DNA of 64,000 bases from Bog-159 sp035499555 (GTDB lineage: Bacteria > Acidobacteriota > Terriglobia > Bryobacterales > Bryobacteraceae). The translations under genes and the position numbers were made by a program. Of the stretch, positions 33,565-42,694 are shown one piece after another (positions within the stretch are counted from its first letter, which is position 1; each line of letters opens with the position of its first letter). The stretch is from positions 186,001 through 250,000 of the forward strand of contig DATJYO010000055.1 in the NCBI GenBank assembly GCA_035499555.1, given 5' to 3'. The notes under the pieces are model-generated. The model made no database searches and was not told the DNA's origin. It saw only the letters and a list, made by a program, of their open reading frames with translations.

Positions 33565-35853
33565 CTACACTTCTTCGGGCGGCGCCGCCTTGACCCGGAT
33601 CTCGACCGTCTTTTCGCCCAGATACTGATGGCGGGCGTGCAGCCGGATGACACCCGCGGCCTGCCGGCTGCGCACCCACACCGCTCCCACGCCACCCACC
33701 AGCGAAAACGGGTTCTCGCCCACAATTTCACCGGGCCCTTCCAAACGCAGCAGAACCGATCCTGTAGAGAAAGGCCGGGCGCCGCCGTGTTCGTTGGTCA
33801 CGCGCAACACGACGCGTGTGGCGTCGCTGCCGTCGCCGATCAGTTCCTGGTCATCCGGCTCGACATGCAACTGGCGGTCGTAATCGTTGCCGGGCATGGT
33901 CTTCGAGATGACCTTCTCGCCCTTCAGATAGCCGTCTATGCGCAGATCGCCCCAGTCCTCCAGGTGCTCGCCGGTCAGGTCTTTCACAAAGGGCGGATGC
34001 GGCAAGTGGCCGTAGGTCTCCCGGTCGGGGTCGATTTCGAACTTCAGCGCGCCTTTCACATAGATCTTCAAGTGATCGCAGTTGGACACGATCACCGCCT
34101 GCCGTATGCCGCCGCCTTCGGACTGATCGCCTTGCGACCAGTTGAAGCATGGCTCCAGCACGATCTCATCCGCGGGGTCGCACTGGGAACGGTAGAACTG
34201 ACCGGCCGGCTTCAGGATGCGGAAGATGTCGGTCACACCGTGATAGCAGATCTTATCGCCGGAGCCGAAGTTGGCGTGGGTGTTGTAATCGAAGGCGCAC
34301 CATCCGATTCCGCCGGCATAACGATCGTCGGATGCCAGTTGATTGTGCACGCGGGCGTGGCGCAAGGCATGCTTCATCACGCGGTCCACGTTGTCGTACA
34401 TCTTGGTGGGGAACATGTGGCCGTTGAATTCGGTGTTCAGATACAGCGGATGGTTCGGCGGGCGCAGCGGAAAGCCGAAGTCGTTCATGGTGAACACGTC
34501 CTCGAGCAGCTCGGAATCGTAGAGATAGCGGACGCCGCCGGTCTGGCGCGAGTTGTCCAGCTCGTGGGCCAAGGCGTTGGTGCGGGTGTAGAAATCGTGG
34601 TCGTCCTGCGACTCGTTGATGCGCACGCCCCAAAGCACGATGGCGGGATGGTTCCAGTCGCGGCGGATCATCTGCTCCACGTTGCGCACCGCCAGGTCCT
34701 GCCAGGCTTTGTCGCCGATATGCTGCCAGCCCGGGATCTCTTCGAACACCAGCAGGCCGGCTTCGTCGCAGGCGTCCAGAAAGTGCGGCGACTGCGGGTA
34801 GTGCGAGGTGCGTACGATGTTGCACTTCAGCTCGCGCTTGAGGATGTGGGCGTCGCGCCGTTGGACGCGCGCCGGCATGGCCCCGCCGACGTACGGAAAC
34901 GTCTGGTGACGGTTCAGCCCGCGCAGCTTGATATGCTTTCCGTTCAGCATGAAGCCTTGCGGCGTGAAGCGTGCCTCGCGAAAACCGATGCGCGTGGAAT
35001 ACTCGTCCACCGGATGGGAGCCGTCCATCAGGTGCACGGCCACGGTGTATAGCTTGGGGTGCTCCAGATCCCATAGCTCGACGGACTTCAGGCCGCCCAG
35101 AACCAAGGGCTGAGCCGCGGCCGGCGCCGTCGCGGAAGCCAGCACGCGCGCGCCATCGCGCAACTCCGCGTGCAGCGAAAAGCGGCCGGCGGACTCGCCG
35201 TTCAATGTACAGCGGACTTCCACGCGTCTCGAATCCTGGAGCACGTCCACCGGTTTGGCGAATATGTTCTCGATGAAGGTGGCCGGTACGATGCGCAGAG
35301 CCACCTCGCGGTAGATGCCGCCGAAAGTCAGGTAATCGATATTCTCGCCGAAGGGTGGGATATCGGGACGCTCGGTCGAATCCACTTGGACAGCCAGGAG
35401 GTTCGCGCCATCCGCCTTCAGGTGCGGCGTCAATTCGAAGGAGAAGGGCGTATAACCGCCGCGATACTCGCCCAGCTTCTGGCCGTTGATGGTAACGGTG
35501 GCGGCGGTCATCACGCCGGCGAAATCGGCAAAGATGCGGCGGCCCGGTTCGGGCGCCAGCTTGAAATGGCGGCGATAGATGGAGACGAACTGGAAATCCT
35601 TTTCGTCGAAGCTGTGCCAGGGGAAGATCCTGTTCGAGTGAGGGATGGTCACGCGCTGGAACTTGCTGTCGTCGAAATCCGGAGCCGGGCAGCCCGGCAC
35701 CGCGTGTCCGCCGTACAGCCAGTTGCGATTCATGGGCAGGACGCGGCGCAGCGGCCCGCGCGCGGCAACGGGCTGGCCGGAGACGGCGGTCTGCCACAGT
35801 GCCGTGACAGCGGCACTCGCCTGCAAGAAACCTCTTCGGTTGAACCTATCCAT
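33565..35853 (-). CDS. Glycoside hydrolase family 2 beta-galactosidase-like, Tat-exported
   Basis: A 762-residue enzyme with a twin-arginine signal (NRRGFLQASAAVTALW, about 1-30). Sugar-binding jelly-roll domain (about 35-190), Ig-like domain (195-295), then the TIM barrel (about 296-600) with RGLNRHQTFP and the acid/base Glu414 in RINES and nucleophile Glu475 in NTEFNG. C-terminal beta domains follow (DUF4982-like in part). The size and motifs fit beta-galactosidase or a related GH2 enzyme such as beta-glucuronidase; the substrate is not fixed by these motifs. Convergent with the kinase gene with a 15-base gap. No transporter genes for sugars are adjacent. Confidence 0.9.
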   Translation of the reverse strand: MDRFNRRGFLQASAAVTALWQTAVSGQPVAARGPLRRVLPMNRNWLYGGHAVPGCPAPDFDDSKFQRVTIPHSNRIFPWHSFDEKDFQFVSIYRRHFKLAPEPGRRIFADFAGVMTAATVTINGQKLGEYRGGYTPFSFELTPHLKADGANLLAVQVDSTERPDIPPFGENIDYLTFGGIYREVALRIVPATFIENIFAKPVDVLQDSRRVEVRCTLNGESAGRFSLHAELRDGARVLASATAPAAAQPLVLGGLKSVELWDLEHPKLYTVAVHLMDGSHPVDEYSTRIGFREARFTPQGFMLNGKHIKLRGLNRHQTFPYVGGAMPARVQRRDAHILKRELKCNIVRTSHYPQSPHFLDACDEAGLLVFEEIPGWQHIGDKAWQDLAVRNVEQMIRRDWNHPAIVLWGVRINESQDDHDFYTRTNALAHELDNSRQTGGVRYLYDSELLEDVFTMNDFGFPLRPPNHPLYLNTEFNGHMFPTKMYDNVDRVMKHALRHARVHNQLASDDRYAGGIGWCAFDYNTHANFGSGDKICYHGVTDIFRILKPAGQFYRSQCDPADEIVLEPCFNWSQGDQSEGGGIRQAVIVSNCDHLKIYVKGALKFEIDPDRETYGHLPHPPFVKDLTGEHLEDWGDLRIDGYLKGEKVISKTMPGNDYDRQLHVEPDDQELIGDGSDATRVVLRVTNEHGGARPFSTGSVLLRLEGPGEIVGENPFSLVGGVGAVWVRSRQAAGVIRLHARHQYLGEKTVEIRVKAAPPEEV

Positions 35854-35888
35854 ATGTAGGAATGTAGCGCGGCGCGAGGCGCAACGTT

Positions 35889-37133
35889 TTACGCGAAGGG
35901 CTGTTCCAACGACGGGCTCTGCCGGGTCAACAATTCCGCGCCGGATTCGGTGATGTGCATGTCATCTTCCAGGCGAACGCCGAATTCCCCGGGGATATAA
36001 ATCCCGGGCTCGTCGCTGAAAGTCATGTTGGCGGCCAGCGGCAGCTTGTTGCCTTTCACCAGGTACGGCCACTCGTGACCGTCCATGCCCAATCCGTGGC
36101 CCAGGCGATGCGTGAAGTATTTGTAACCGGGACCATAGCCGGCCTCGACGATCACCGCGCGCGCGGCGGCATCCACCGACTCGCACGGTCTCCCGGGCCG
36201 GGCCGCGGCCAGCGCGGTGCTCTGCGCCCGATGCACGATTTCGAAGACCTGCTTCATCTTGTCGGTCGGCTTGCCGACCACGAAGGTGCGGCTGATATCG
36301 GACTGATAGCCTTCCACCGTGCAGCCGTCGTCGATCAGGACAATGGAGCCCTCGCGGATAATCTGCGGCTGTCGCGAGCCGTGGGGTAGCGCGGAAAACT
36401 CCCCTACCTGCACACTGGCGAATCCCGGAAAGCCCAGCGCACGGTATGCCGATCCGATCAGCTCGCTGAACTCGCGGCTGGTCATGCCGTCCCTTATGGA
36501 TTTCCAGGCGGCCTCGTAGGCCTGAATGGTGACGCTCGAAGCCAGCCGCAGCAGCGCCATTTCGGCCGGGCTCTTGATCATGCGGCAGCCGGCCGTAACC
36601 GGCTTGGCGCTGGTGATGGACGCGGCGGGAGCGGCCTTTCCCAGACTATCGGCGAATACGAACGGCATAGTCTCCCCGACGCCGATGCGGCTCGTAGCCA
36701 GTCCGCGCTCCTTGAGACCGAAAGCCGCCAGCGCATAAGGACTATCGTCTTCCTGCCACGTCAATACCTGCGCGCCCGCCAGCGGCCCCGCGTCAATCTG
36801 CTCGCGCGCCCGTCCTTCTTCAAAGCCGGGACTGACGAAAAAGGCCTCCCCGCGCGCCGGGATCACCATCAGGAACAGGCGCTCGCTATTGCCCCAGCGT
36901 ACGCCGCTGAAGTAGGTGAGCGACGTACCGCCTGCCAGGCATATGGCGCCGATCTTGTTGGCGGCCATCAGCTCCTGTGCGCGGGCGATGCGCCCGTGGC
37001 GCTCCGCCGCCGTGATGGGCTGTGCTTCGGCACGGCGATTTTTCAGTTGGGCGACCGGGGAATCGGCGGGCCGGGCGGCCAGGACCCCGGGCACCGCTCC
37101 CGCGGAGAGCACAAAGGACCGGCGTGTAGGCAT
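35889..37133 (-). CDS. M24-family metallopeptidase (Xaa-Pro aminopeptidase-like), Tat-exported
   Basis: A 414-residue protein with a twin-arginine-like signal (TRRSFVLSAGAVPGVLA). An N-terminal creatinase-like domain (about 40-185) precedes the pita-bread catalytic domain. All five metal ligands are recognisable: Asp268 in LIDDG, Asp279 in YQSDISRTF, His346 in GHGLG, Glu375 in SDEPGIY and Glu389 in RLEDD; His250 in LPHG is the expected substrate-binding residue. It should remove an N-terminal residue preceding proline, or hydrolyse a related substrate such as creatine-like compounds. It lies 35 bases after the GH2 gene on the same strand but transcribed first, so the two may be an operon. Confidence 0.9.
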   Translation of the reverse strand: MPTRRSFVLSAGAVPGVLAARPADSPVAQLKNRRAEAQPITAAERHGRIARAQELMAANKIGAICLAGGTSLTYFSGVRWGNSERLFLMVIPARGEAFFVSPGFEEGRAREQIDAGPLAGAQVLTWQEDDSPYALAAFGLKERGLATSRIGVGETMPFVFADSLGKAAPAASITSAKPVTAGCRMIKSPAEMALLRLASSVTIQAYEAAWKSIRDGMTSREFSELIGSAYRALGFPGFASVQVGEFSALPHGSRQPQIIREGSIVLIDDGCTVEGYQSDISRTFVVGKPTDKMKQVFEIVHRAQSTALAAARPGRPCESVDAAARAVIVEAGYGPGYKYFTHRLGHGLGMDGHEWPYLVKGNKLPLAANMTFSDEPGIYIPGEFGVRLEDDMHITESGAELLTRQSPSLEQPFA

Positions 37134-37211
37134 TCCTGTAGTGTAGCCGCAATGCGATCCGCGCGGGCGGCCCGAGCCCGTCTCACCGCGCCGATACGAT
37201 ACATTGTCTTA

Positions 37212-37973
37212 TTGCGCCTCTGGATCGCTTTTTTCCTTATCGCACTGGGCGCCGCCCGCGCGCAGGGCAACTACGAGGTCCAGGTTTACGGCTCGGACCT
37301 GGTGCCGCCGCACGCCACCATGGTGGAATTGCATAGCAATTTCACGGTCCAGGGAAGCAAGAACATCGTCCTCGGCATGCTGCCCACCGAGCACCAGGAG
37401 CACGAGACGGTGGAGATCACGCACGGCTTCAACGAATGGTTCGAGACCGGCTTTTATCTGTTCACCAACCACCAGGCCGACGGTAGCTGGATGTGGGTCG
37501 GGACGCATATACGCCCGCGCGTGGCGATTCCGGAGCGCTATCACCTGCCGGTTGGGCTCAGCATCTCCAACGAGATCGGTTACCAGCGGCCGAACATCTC
37601 CGCCGACACCTGGACATGGGAGATCCGGCCCATCATCGACAAAAAGCTGGGCCGCTGGTACAGTTCGTTCAACCCCACGTTCGATCGCACGTTCCACGGT
37701 CCGGATACCCGCAAAGGACTGGAGTTCTCGCCGAACTTCAAGATCAGTTACGACCTCACGCCGAAGATCGCCGGCGAGCTGGAATACTACGGAGAGTTGG
37801 GGCCGGTCACCGGTTTCGATCCGCTGCGGGAACAGGGGCAGCAGATTCTGCCGGCCATCGATCTCAACCTGAGTCCTAAGTTCGAGTTCAACTTCGGCGT
37901 GGGGGTCGGCGTCACGGGGAGCACCGATCATCTTCTGGTCAAGATGATTTTGGGTTACCGTTTCGGACGTTGA
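37212..37973 (+). CDS. Hypothetical outer-membrane beta-barrel protein
   Basis: About 253 residues with a signal peptide (MRLWIAFFLIALGAARAQ) and a mature part of repeated amphipathic strands (ETGFYLFTNHQAD, MWVGTHIRPRVAI, AGELEYYGELGPV, FNFGVGVGVTGS) that end in a terminal aromatic-basic motif (YRFGR). No named family recognised; a porin-like or sensor barrel is likely. Start is uncertain: TTG 37212 gives a compact signal peptide and has TACGAT/TACATT 6-11 bases before it; the in-frame ATG 37152 would add 20 residues. It is divergent from the M24 peptidase gene and overlaps the convergent methyltransferase gene by 35 bases. Confidence 0.72.
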   Translation: MRLWIAFFLIALGAARAQGNYEVQVYGSDLVPPHATMVELHSNFTVQGSKNIVLGMLPTEHQEHETVEITHGFNEWFETGFYLFTNHQADGSWMWVGTHIRPRVAIPERYHLPVGLSISNEIGYQRPNISADTWTWEIRPIIDKKLGRWYSSFNPTFDRTFHGPDTRKGLEFSPNFKISYDLTPKIAGELEYYGELGPVTGFDPLREQGQQILPAIDLNLSPKFEFNFGVGVGVTGSTDHLLVKMILGYRFGR

Positions 37974-38619
37974 GTTTTGGCCGCCGCCGCAGAGGTTTTG
38001 TTCCCACCACCACCACGGTATCCAGGACCTCGCCTCGATCGCGATGCTCCACACGCGCGATCGTCAAACCGGCCTGTTCCAGGATGCCGGCGAACTCGTC
38101 CGGTTCGTACAATTGGAATCCTTGCCAGCCGTGGGTGAGCGGTCCCAGGCTGGCGGGGGAACGGAAGGCGGCAACCAGACGGCCGCCCGGTTTCATGACC
38201 CGCCGCACCTCGCGCAGATTGGCGGCGATGTCCGGCCAGTAGTACACGCTATTCACGGTCAGAACCTTATGAAAAGTCCCGGCGCGGAACGGAAGCTGCG
38301 CCACGTCGCCCCAGCGGACCGTCACGCGCGCATCCAAGCGCTTTCCGCGGATCATGCGGGCCGCGGCGTCCACCATTTCGTGAGAGTAATCCACGCCTGT
38401 TATCTTCGCGCCGGGGGCGTGCGCGGCCAGCGCCACCAGCGACAGCCCTCCGCCGAATCCGATATCCAGGACGGCGTCTTTGGGGCCGGGCTGCAAAAGG
38501 TCGATCGCCGCATGCACCAGCCGGGTGTTGGACAGGTTCAGAATCGGTCCCATGAATAGCGAGCCAAACAGGCCGGATGGCTTGCCGAACTGGGATCGCA
38601 GGAGAGCGTCCACGAACAT
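37939..38619 (-). CDS. Class I SAM-dependent methyltransferase
   Basis: A 226-residue cytoplasmic protein with a methyltransferase fold: motif I LDIGFGGGLS (SAM binding), DYS at the end of strand beta-2, motif II GDVAQLPF and motif III LKPGGRL-like KPGGRLVAAF. The substrate is unknown; the family covers quinone, lipid and small-molecule methylation. ATG 38619 has an AAGGG six bases upstream; TTG 38625 is in frame but less likely. The C-terminal tail RRRPKLNVRNGN is Arg/Lys-rich and overlaps the convergent barrel gene. Confidence 0.85.
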   Translation of the reverse strand: MFVDALLRSQFGKPSGLFGSLFMGPILNLSNTRLVHAAIDLLQPGPKDAVLDIGFGGGLSLVALAAHAPGAKITGVDYSHEMVDAAARMIRGKRLDARVTVRWGDVAQLPFRAGTFHKVLTVNSVYYWPDIAANLREVRRVMKPGGRLVAAFRSPASLGPLTHGWQGFQLYEPDEFAGILEQAGLTIARVEHRDRGEVLDTVVVVGTKPLRRRPKLNVRNGNPKSS

Positions 38620-38698
38620 ATCCAACCCTTATTCAGATGATAGGATATGTAGATCTGTTTCGCCGCCGGCCCGGAGCGGCCGGGCGAAGATCGCGGGT

Positions 38699-38704
38699 TA
38701 TAAT
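38699..38704 (+). promoter_or_regulatory. Perfect -10 hexamer TATAAT just upstream of a start codon
   Basis: TATAAT ends nine bases before ATG 38714, so transcription would begin about three bases before the start codon and the mRNA would be nearly leaderless. No Shine-Dalgarno is present. A -35 of good quality is not visible. Confidence 0.5.
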
Positions 38705-38713
38705 GAAGCCTGC

Positions 38714-39283
38714 ATGGCGGCGTCGAATCCATGGCTGGCGAGGTTGGAGAAGAAACTTGCCCACCTCCGCGCGCGCATCGAAAGGTTTATTTCCGGCAGC
38801 GCGCCCGAGGATCCGCTGTATCTCACCAACCGGACGTGGAAACAGAAACTGAAGCTGGGAGCAGCCGCCGCGGTGCCGGTACTGATCCTGATCGGGCTGG
38901 TCATGATTGGCACTACGGATGTCTTCCGTCTGCAAAAGGTGGACCCATACGAGCGGCCAGGCGCCGAAAAACGCGCGTCGGCAGCCCCCGTCCCTCACTT
39001 GCCGGATCCGACGCTGGGTCCCGCGAACCTGGAGGTCGAGAACATTCGCATCGTGCGCGACCTGCATTCTCCCGCCGTGTCCGGAGTCGTGCGGAACAAT
39101 ACCGGCCGGAAGATCGCATCCGCGGAAGTCAGTTACTACCTGACGGACAAGGCCGGCAGTCTGCTGGGGACGGAAAGCGTCGAGGTGGCCAACATCGCGT
39201 CACACGGCAGCGTCACGTTTCACCTGCCGCTGAAGGAACTCAACGCCGAGTTCGTGCTGGTACGCGAAGTCCATGCCAACTAA
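38714..39283 (+). CDS. FxLYD-like single-pass membrane protein
   Basis: A 189-residue protein. A basic, amphipathic N-terminal part (about 1-45) is followed by one transmembrane helix (AAAAVPVLILIGLVMIGTTD, about 51-70), a Pro-rich linker and a C-terminal beta-sandwich. The latter (EVENIRIVRDLHSPAVSGVVRNNTG, SAEVSYYLTDKAGSLLG and NIASHGSVTFHLPL) matches the FxLYD domain of membrane-anchored proteins of unknown function. Its TAA overlaps the ATG of the next gene (TAATG), so it is translationally coupled with a SpoU methyltransferase. No enzymatic role is apparent. Confidence 0.8.
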   Translation: MAASNPWLARLEKKLAHLRARIERFISGSAPEDPLYLTNRTWKQKLKLGAAAAVPVLILIGLVMIGTTDVFRLQKVDPYERPGAEKRASAAPVPHLPDPTLGPANLEVENIRIVRDLHSPAVSGVVRNNTGRKIASAEVSYYLTDKAGSLLGTESVEVANIASHGSVTFHLPLKELNAEFVLVREVHAN

Positions 39284-39813
39284 TGGAGCGGATTCCGTTT
39301 CAAGCTACACGAGCCGCCGCCGCGTATGACGGCATCCGTGTGCTGCCGGTGTCCATCCTGCTGGACAACGTGCGGAGCATGTACAACGTGGGCGCGTTCT
39401 TCCGCACGGCCGATGCCGCAGGCATCCAGAAACTGTATCTCGGCGGCATCACGGGCCATCCGCCGAAAAATGCCATCAGCAAGACGGCGCTGGGGGCGGA
39501 GGAGCGCGCACCCTGGGAGTACGCCTGGGACCCGCTGCCGTTTTTGGAAGCGCTCCGGGCGCGCGGCTATGAAATCGCGGCCATCGAGACCACCATCCAC
39601 GCCGTGGATCTTTTCGACTGGCAGCCGCGCTTTCCGGTCTGCCTGGTGTTCGGCCACGAGGTTGACGGTATCCGGCCGGAGGTCGCGGCGCTCTGCGACA
39701 CGCACGTGCGCATCCCCATGCTGGGCGTGAAGCACTCGCTCAATGTGGCGACCGCCGGCGGAGTAGTGGTCTACGAGTTACTACGCAAGTACCGTCAGTT
39801 GGCTTGCTCGTAG
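39283..39813 (+). CDS. SpoU/TrmH-family RNA 2'-O-ribose methyltransferase
   Basis: A 176-residue SPOUT enzyme. The three signature motifs are present: motif 1 DNVRSMYNVGAFFRTADA with Asn29 and Arg41, motif 2 LVFGHEVDGI with Glu126, and motif 3 IPMLGVKHSLNVATAGG with Ser152 and Asn154. It should use SAM to methylate a ribose 2'-OH of tRNA or rRNA. At 176 residues it lacks the N-terminal extension of RlmB/TrmH proteins, resembling the short TrmL-like class in size. Start overlaps the preceding gene (TAATG). The last 19 bases overlap the convergent PD40-TPR gene. Confidence 0.9.
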   Translation: MERIPFQATRAAAAYDGIRVLPVSILLDNVRSMYNVGAFFRTADAAGIQKLYLGGITGHPPKNAISKTALGAEERAPWEYAWDPLPFLEALRARGYEIAAIETTIHAVDLFDWQPRFPVCLVFGHEVDGIRPEVAALCDTHVRIPMLGVKHSLNVATAGGVVVYELLRKYRQLACS

Positions 39814-42185
39814 TGCTGCAGCTTGTCGCGCAGCATATCTTCGACACGCTGGTCGTGTTCGGCTTCCTCCAGTTGCAGGGCTTCCTTCTCGGCTTCGATG
39901 GCATCCGCCCGGCGGCCCTCCTGAAAATAGACGGTGCCGAGCATGTCGAAACACCGCCAGTCTTTGCCGCCGCTCAGTTCCACGGCCTTTTTGAGTTGCG
40001 CGACGGCGTCATCGAACCGGCGTTCCTGGCCTAGTATGTAGGCCAGATCGAAACGGTACTCGACCGCATCCGGGGCCAGCTTCACGGCTGTTTCCAACTC
40101 GGCGGCCGCCGCGGCGGACTGCCCGGTCTTCGCCAGGACGGTCGCCAGCTTATTGTGGGCGTCCGCCGAATCCGGATTCAGAGCCACGGCTTTGTGCAGA
40201 TGATCGAGGGCCTCGCCCGTCAACCCCCTCCAGGCCAGTATGGTTCCCAGGTCGGCTTCGACGGTCGGATTCGCGGGATTGATGGCCAGCGATTTGCCGT
40301 AGTTGGCGATGGCCTCATCCAGCTTTCCGGTCTGAGCCTGGGCCAAAGCCAGGTTCGCGAAGAACACGGGCTGGTTGGGTATGAGATCCACGGCCTTCCG
40401 ATACTCGGTAATAGCTCCGGACAGGTCGCCGGTGGCGCTCAGCGCGTACCCCAGGTTGAAGTGCGCTTTGCCGTCGTCCGCATCGAGCGCCAGGGCATTG
40501 CGCCATGCCGGAACGGCATCGCCGAACTTGTTGTGCTTCATCAGGTCGATGGCTACGTTGAACAGCCGGTAGAATTCCGTGGCCGGCGCATCGATCCGCT
40601 CCAGACCGCCTTTGGGAATGTTGACGAACTCCGGGATGTTCGCGGCGCGGTTGGCGGCCGTAGTATTGTCGACCAGGATGGCGGGACTGTCGTTGCCGTT
40701 CTCGTCGATGTGGGTGAGATAGAGTTGCGTGTAGTAGGATCGGCGCTTCGAGGAAAAGACCAGCCAACGTCCGTTCGGGGAGAAGCTGTGCCAGGAGTTC
40801 ATCAGCGGACCGTTGGCGCGCAGACGCCGCGCCACGCCGCCCTGCGCGGGTACGATGTACAACTGGCTGTCCGGCCGCATCAGCAGCCCGGTCTTGTTCT
40901 GCACGAACACGATCCACTTGCCATCCGGCGAGACCTTCGGAAAATTGTTGCTCATGCCGTTTTCCGAAGCGCCCACGATGCGCTGGGCCGGGCCGCCTTT
41001 GCCGTTATGGAACGGCACGCGGTAGAGATCGTATTGAATCTGCGTCTCGTTGGGATCGTTGGCATATCGGGACGGCGGTTGGCCGGGCGGATACGGATCG
41101 CGCGCTTTGGCTCGCGAGAAGACGATGTAGCTGCCGTCGGGGCTCCAGAAGCCGCAGGTCTGCACATAGTCCGGATCGTCCGCGCCGGGGAGCGGCTGCA
41201 ATCTGCCGCTCTCGTGGCTGTACCAGGCCAGGATGCCGCGGGTGGGGTAGAAGACCTGCACGAATCCGTAGGCGGGATAGAATCCCTGGTACAGGCGGTC
41301 GCCCAGGTGCCGGCTGCCCGATCCGGGCACCTCGATGGAGGTCACCACGTACTTGCCGCTGGGCGAAACCTGCGACATGAAGCCAAAACGCTGCGCCTTA
41401 TTTTCGCTGAAATCGCCCCACTGCACGATCGATTCCTTGTTGATGGAGCTTACCTTCTGTACCGGAAGCAGGCTGTACAGCGCCTTGTTGTTGTTCGGGC
41501 CGTCCACGTCCAGCCCCAGGGTTTTGCCGTCGCGCGAAACGGAGTGACAGTTGGCGCAGGTAGGCAGCTTGTCCATGACGACCCGGCCGCTCGGCTCCTC
41601 GAGGTAGCGCAAGCGCCATTTGATCAGCGGCAGAAGCGAGTCCGGCAGCGGTTTGATGACACCCCGTTCGCCTTGCGGAAGAGCGGGCATCAGCGGTACG
41701 TCGCGATAGAGCAGAGGCGCGCCCACCGGATCGGTCGAGGTCTGGATGACGACCTGTCCGCGGGAAACCGCGGCGTCCCCGTTGGCATCCCGCAGACCGG
41801 TGATGATCACGGTTGCCGGCCGGCGCGTGGACCGGGACTTGATGGCCGCCCAAATGTCCGGGTCCGGTTTCCAGGTATGCGCCGCGGCTTGCTCGGGGGT
41901 CAGCGTGGGCGGGACGAAGCCGCCGTAGCTGTCGTCGATCTCGCCGACCTTCATGAGCGGTCCGGGCGCCAGGACGCGGATCGGCGCGCCGCCTTCCGCG
42001 AACACGACTTCGATCCGCCAGGCGGAGGCCGTCTCGCCGGGTTCCCGCCAAAGGAACGTGGGCGGCGTGATGTCCGGCGGGAAGATCGCGCCGGTTTCCG
42101 GATAATCAATCGTGATCGGAGGCAGTTGCGCTCCGGCCAAAGGAAACAGAAACAGCACGGCCGCGATGATGATCCTGAAGCGCAC
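39795..42185 (-). CDS. PD40/TolB-like propeller protein with CxxCH motif and C-terminal TPR array (copy 2)
   Basis: A 796-residue exported protein (signal peptide MRFRIIIAAVLFLFPLAGA), clearly paralogous to 7976-10486. Shared landmarks are IFPPDI-PPTFLW, VPPTLTPEQAAAH, the CANCH motif (Cys210, Cys213, His214) followed by SRDGKTLGLDVDGP, RFGFMSQVSP and the propeller with WHSFSPNGRWLVFSSK. The C-terminal TPR array (about 530-796) diverges more than the rest and has about one fewer repeat. The same predicted haem-attachment motif in both copies supports a real role. Transcribed convergent with the SpoU gene; its 5' end faces the gene at 42251 with 65 bases between. Confidence 0.86.
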   Translation of the reverse strand: MRFRIIIAAVLFLFPLAGAQLPPITIDYPETGAIFPPDITPPTFLWREPGETASAWRIEVVFAEGGAPIRVLAPGPLMKVGEIDDSYGGFVPPTLTPEQAAAHTWKPDPDIWAAIKSRSTRRPATVIITGLRDANGDAAVSRGQVVIQTSTDPVGAPLLYRDVPLMPALPQGERGVIKPLPDSLLPLIKWRLRYLEEPSGRVVMDKLPTCANCHSVSRDGKTLGLDVDGPNNNKALYSLLPVQKVSSINKESIVQWGDFSENKAQRFGFMSQVSPSGKYVVTSIEVPGSGSRHLGDRLYQGFYPAYGFVQVFYPTRGILAWYSHESGRLQPLPGADDPDYVQTCGFWSPDGSYIVFSRAKARDPYPPGQPPSRYANDPNETQIQYDLYRVPFHNGKGGPAQRIVGASENGMSNNFPKVSPDGKWIVFVQNKTGLLMRPDSQLYIVPAQGGVARRLRANGPLMNSWHSFSPNGRWLVFSSKRRSYYTQLYLTHIDENGNDSPAILVDNTTAANRAANIPEFVNIPKGGLERIDAPATEFYRLFNVAIDLMKHNKFGDAVPAWRNALALDADDGKAHFNLGYALSATGDLSGAITEYRKAVDLIPNQPVFFANLALAQAQTGKLDEAIANYGKSLAINPANPTVEADLGTILAWRGLTGEALDHLHKAVALNPDSADAHNKLATVLAKTGQSAAAAAELETAVKLAPDAVEYRFDLAYILGQERRFDDAVAQLKKAVELSGGKDWRCFDMLGTVYFQEGRRADAIEAEKEALQLEEAEHDQRVEDMLRDKLQHYEQAN

Positions 42186-42237
42186 GGTACTTTAAGAACT
42201 GAATATATGTTATCACTGCGCCGTATCTGCCGCGCGT

Positions 42238-42243
42238 TATACT
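42238..42243 (+). promoter_or_regulatory. -10-like hexamer TATACT seven bases before a start codon
   Basis: TATACT (five of six consensus) ends seven bases before ATG 42251, implying a leaderless or almost leaderless transcript. No Shine-Dalgarno is present in between. Confidence 0.4.
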
Positions 42244-42250
42244 GCGATCG

Positions 42251-42682
42251 ATGCGCACCCATCTGCTCGCGCTCGCGTTCGCCATGGCCCCGCTATTGCC
42301 GGCCACGGCGGTGAAGCCCGCGGACGAGACCCGGCGGTTTCCACTGGCCAACCGGGTCAATACCGAGGTTGTCGACAAACAACTGCTGGGCAAATCCTTT
42401 ATGCCGGGCGGCACCCTGGCGCATTATAAGAAGGGCAAAGCCGGGTACCGCATGTTCGTCGCCCGCATGCCGAACGCCCAGGAGGCGGCGTTCCTCCTGC
42501 TCGATTGGCACAAGGCGCTGGCCGGCGCCGAACTGATTCCGTCGTTTGGCGGCTATTTCGGTATGGACGCCGGAGTTCCGGTATTCGTGTTCGCCAAAGG
42601 CACCTGGATTGCGGGTGTCGCGGGGCTTCCGAAAAAAGAGGCGGACCTGGCCGCCCGCAGCCTGGCGGCGCATTTGGATTAG
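42251..42682 (+). CDS. Hypothetical secreted protein, DUF6599-like
   Basis: A 143-residue protein with a signal peptide (MRTHLLALAFAMAPLLPATA). The mature part has an alpha/beta feel: GTLAHYKKGKAGYRMFVARM, an Ala/Leu-rich helix (AAFLLLDWHKALAGAELI), then PVFVFAKGTWIAGVAGLP and a C-terminal helix. It resembles the C-terminal part of the DUF6599 family; I am not certain. The function is unknown. The SDR gene follows on the same strand after 12 bases. Confidence 0.7.
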   Translation: MRTHLLALAFAMAPLLPATAVKPADETRRFPLANRVNTEVVDKQLLGKSFMPGGTLAHYKKGKAGYRMFVARMPNAQEAAFLLLDWHKALAGAELIPSFGGYFGMDAGVPVFVFAKGTWIAGVAGLPKKEADLAARSLAAHLD

Positions 42683-42694
42683 GAGCCGCGGACC

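Noticed and set aside
34253..35797. Second long minus-strand frame within the GH2 gene
   Set aside because: Same strand but shifted by one base relative to the GH2 frame, which carries all catalytic motifs; Arg-rich nonsense composition.
40155..42314. Long plus-strand frame (about 719 codons) opposite the second PD40-TPR gene
   Set aside because: Antisense shadow of a clear paralogue pair; no ribosome site, no recognisable domain.
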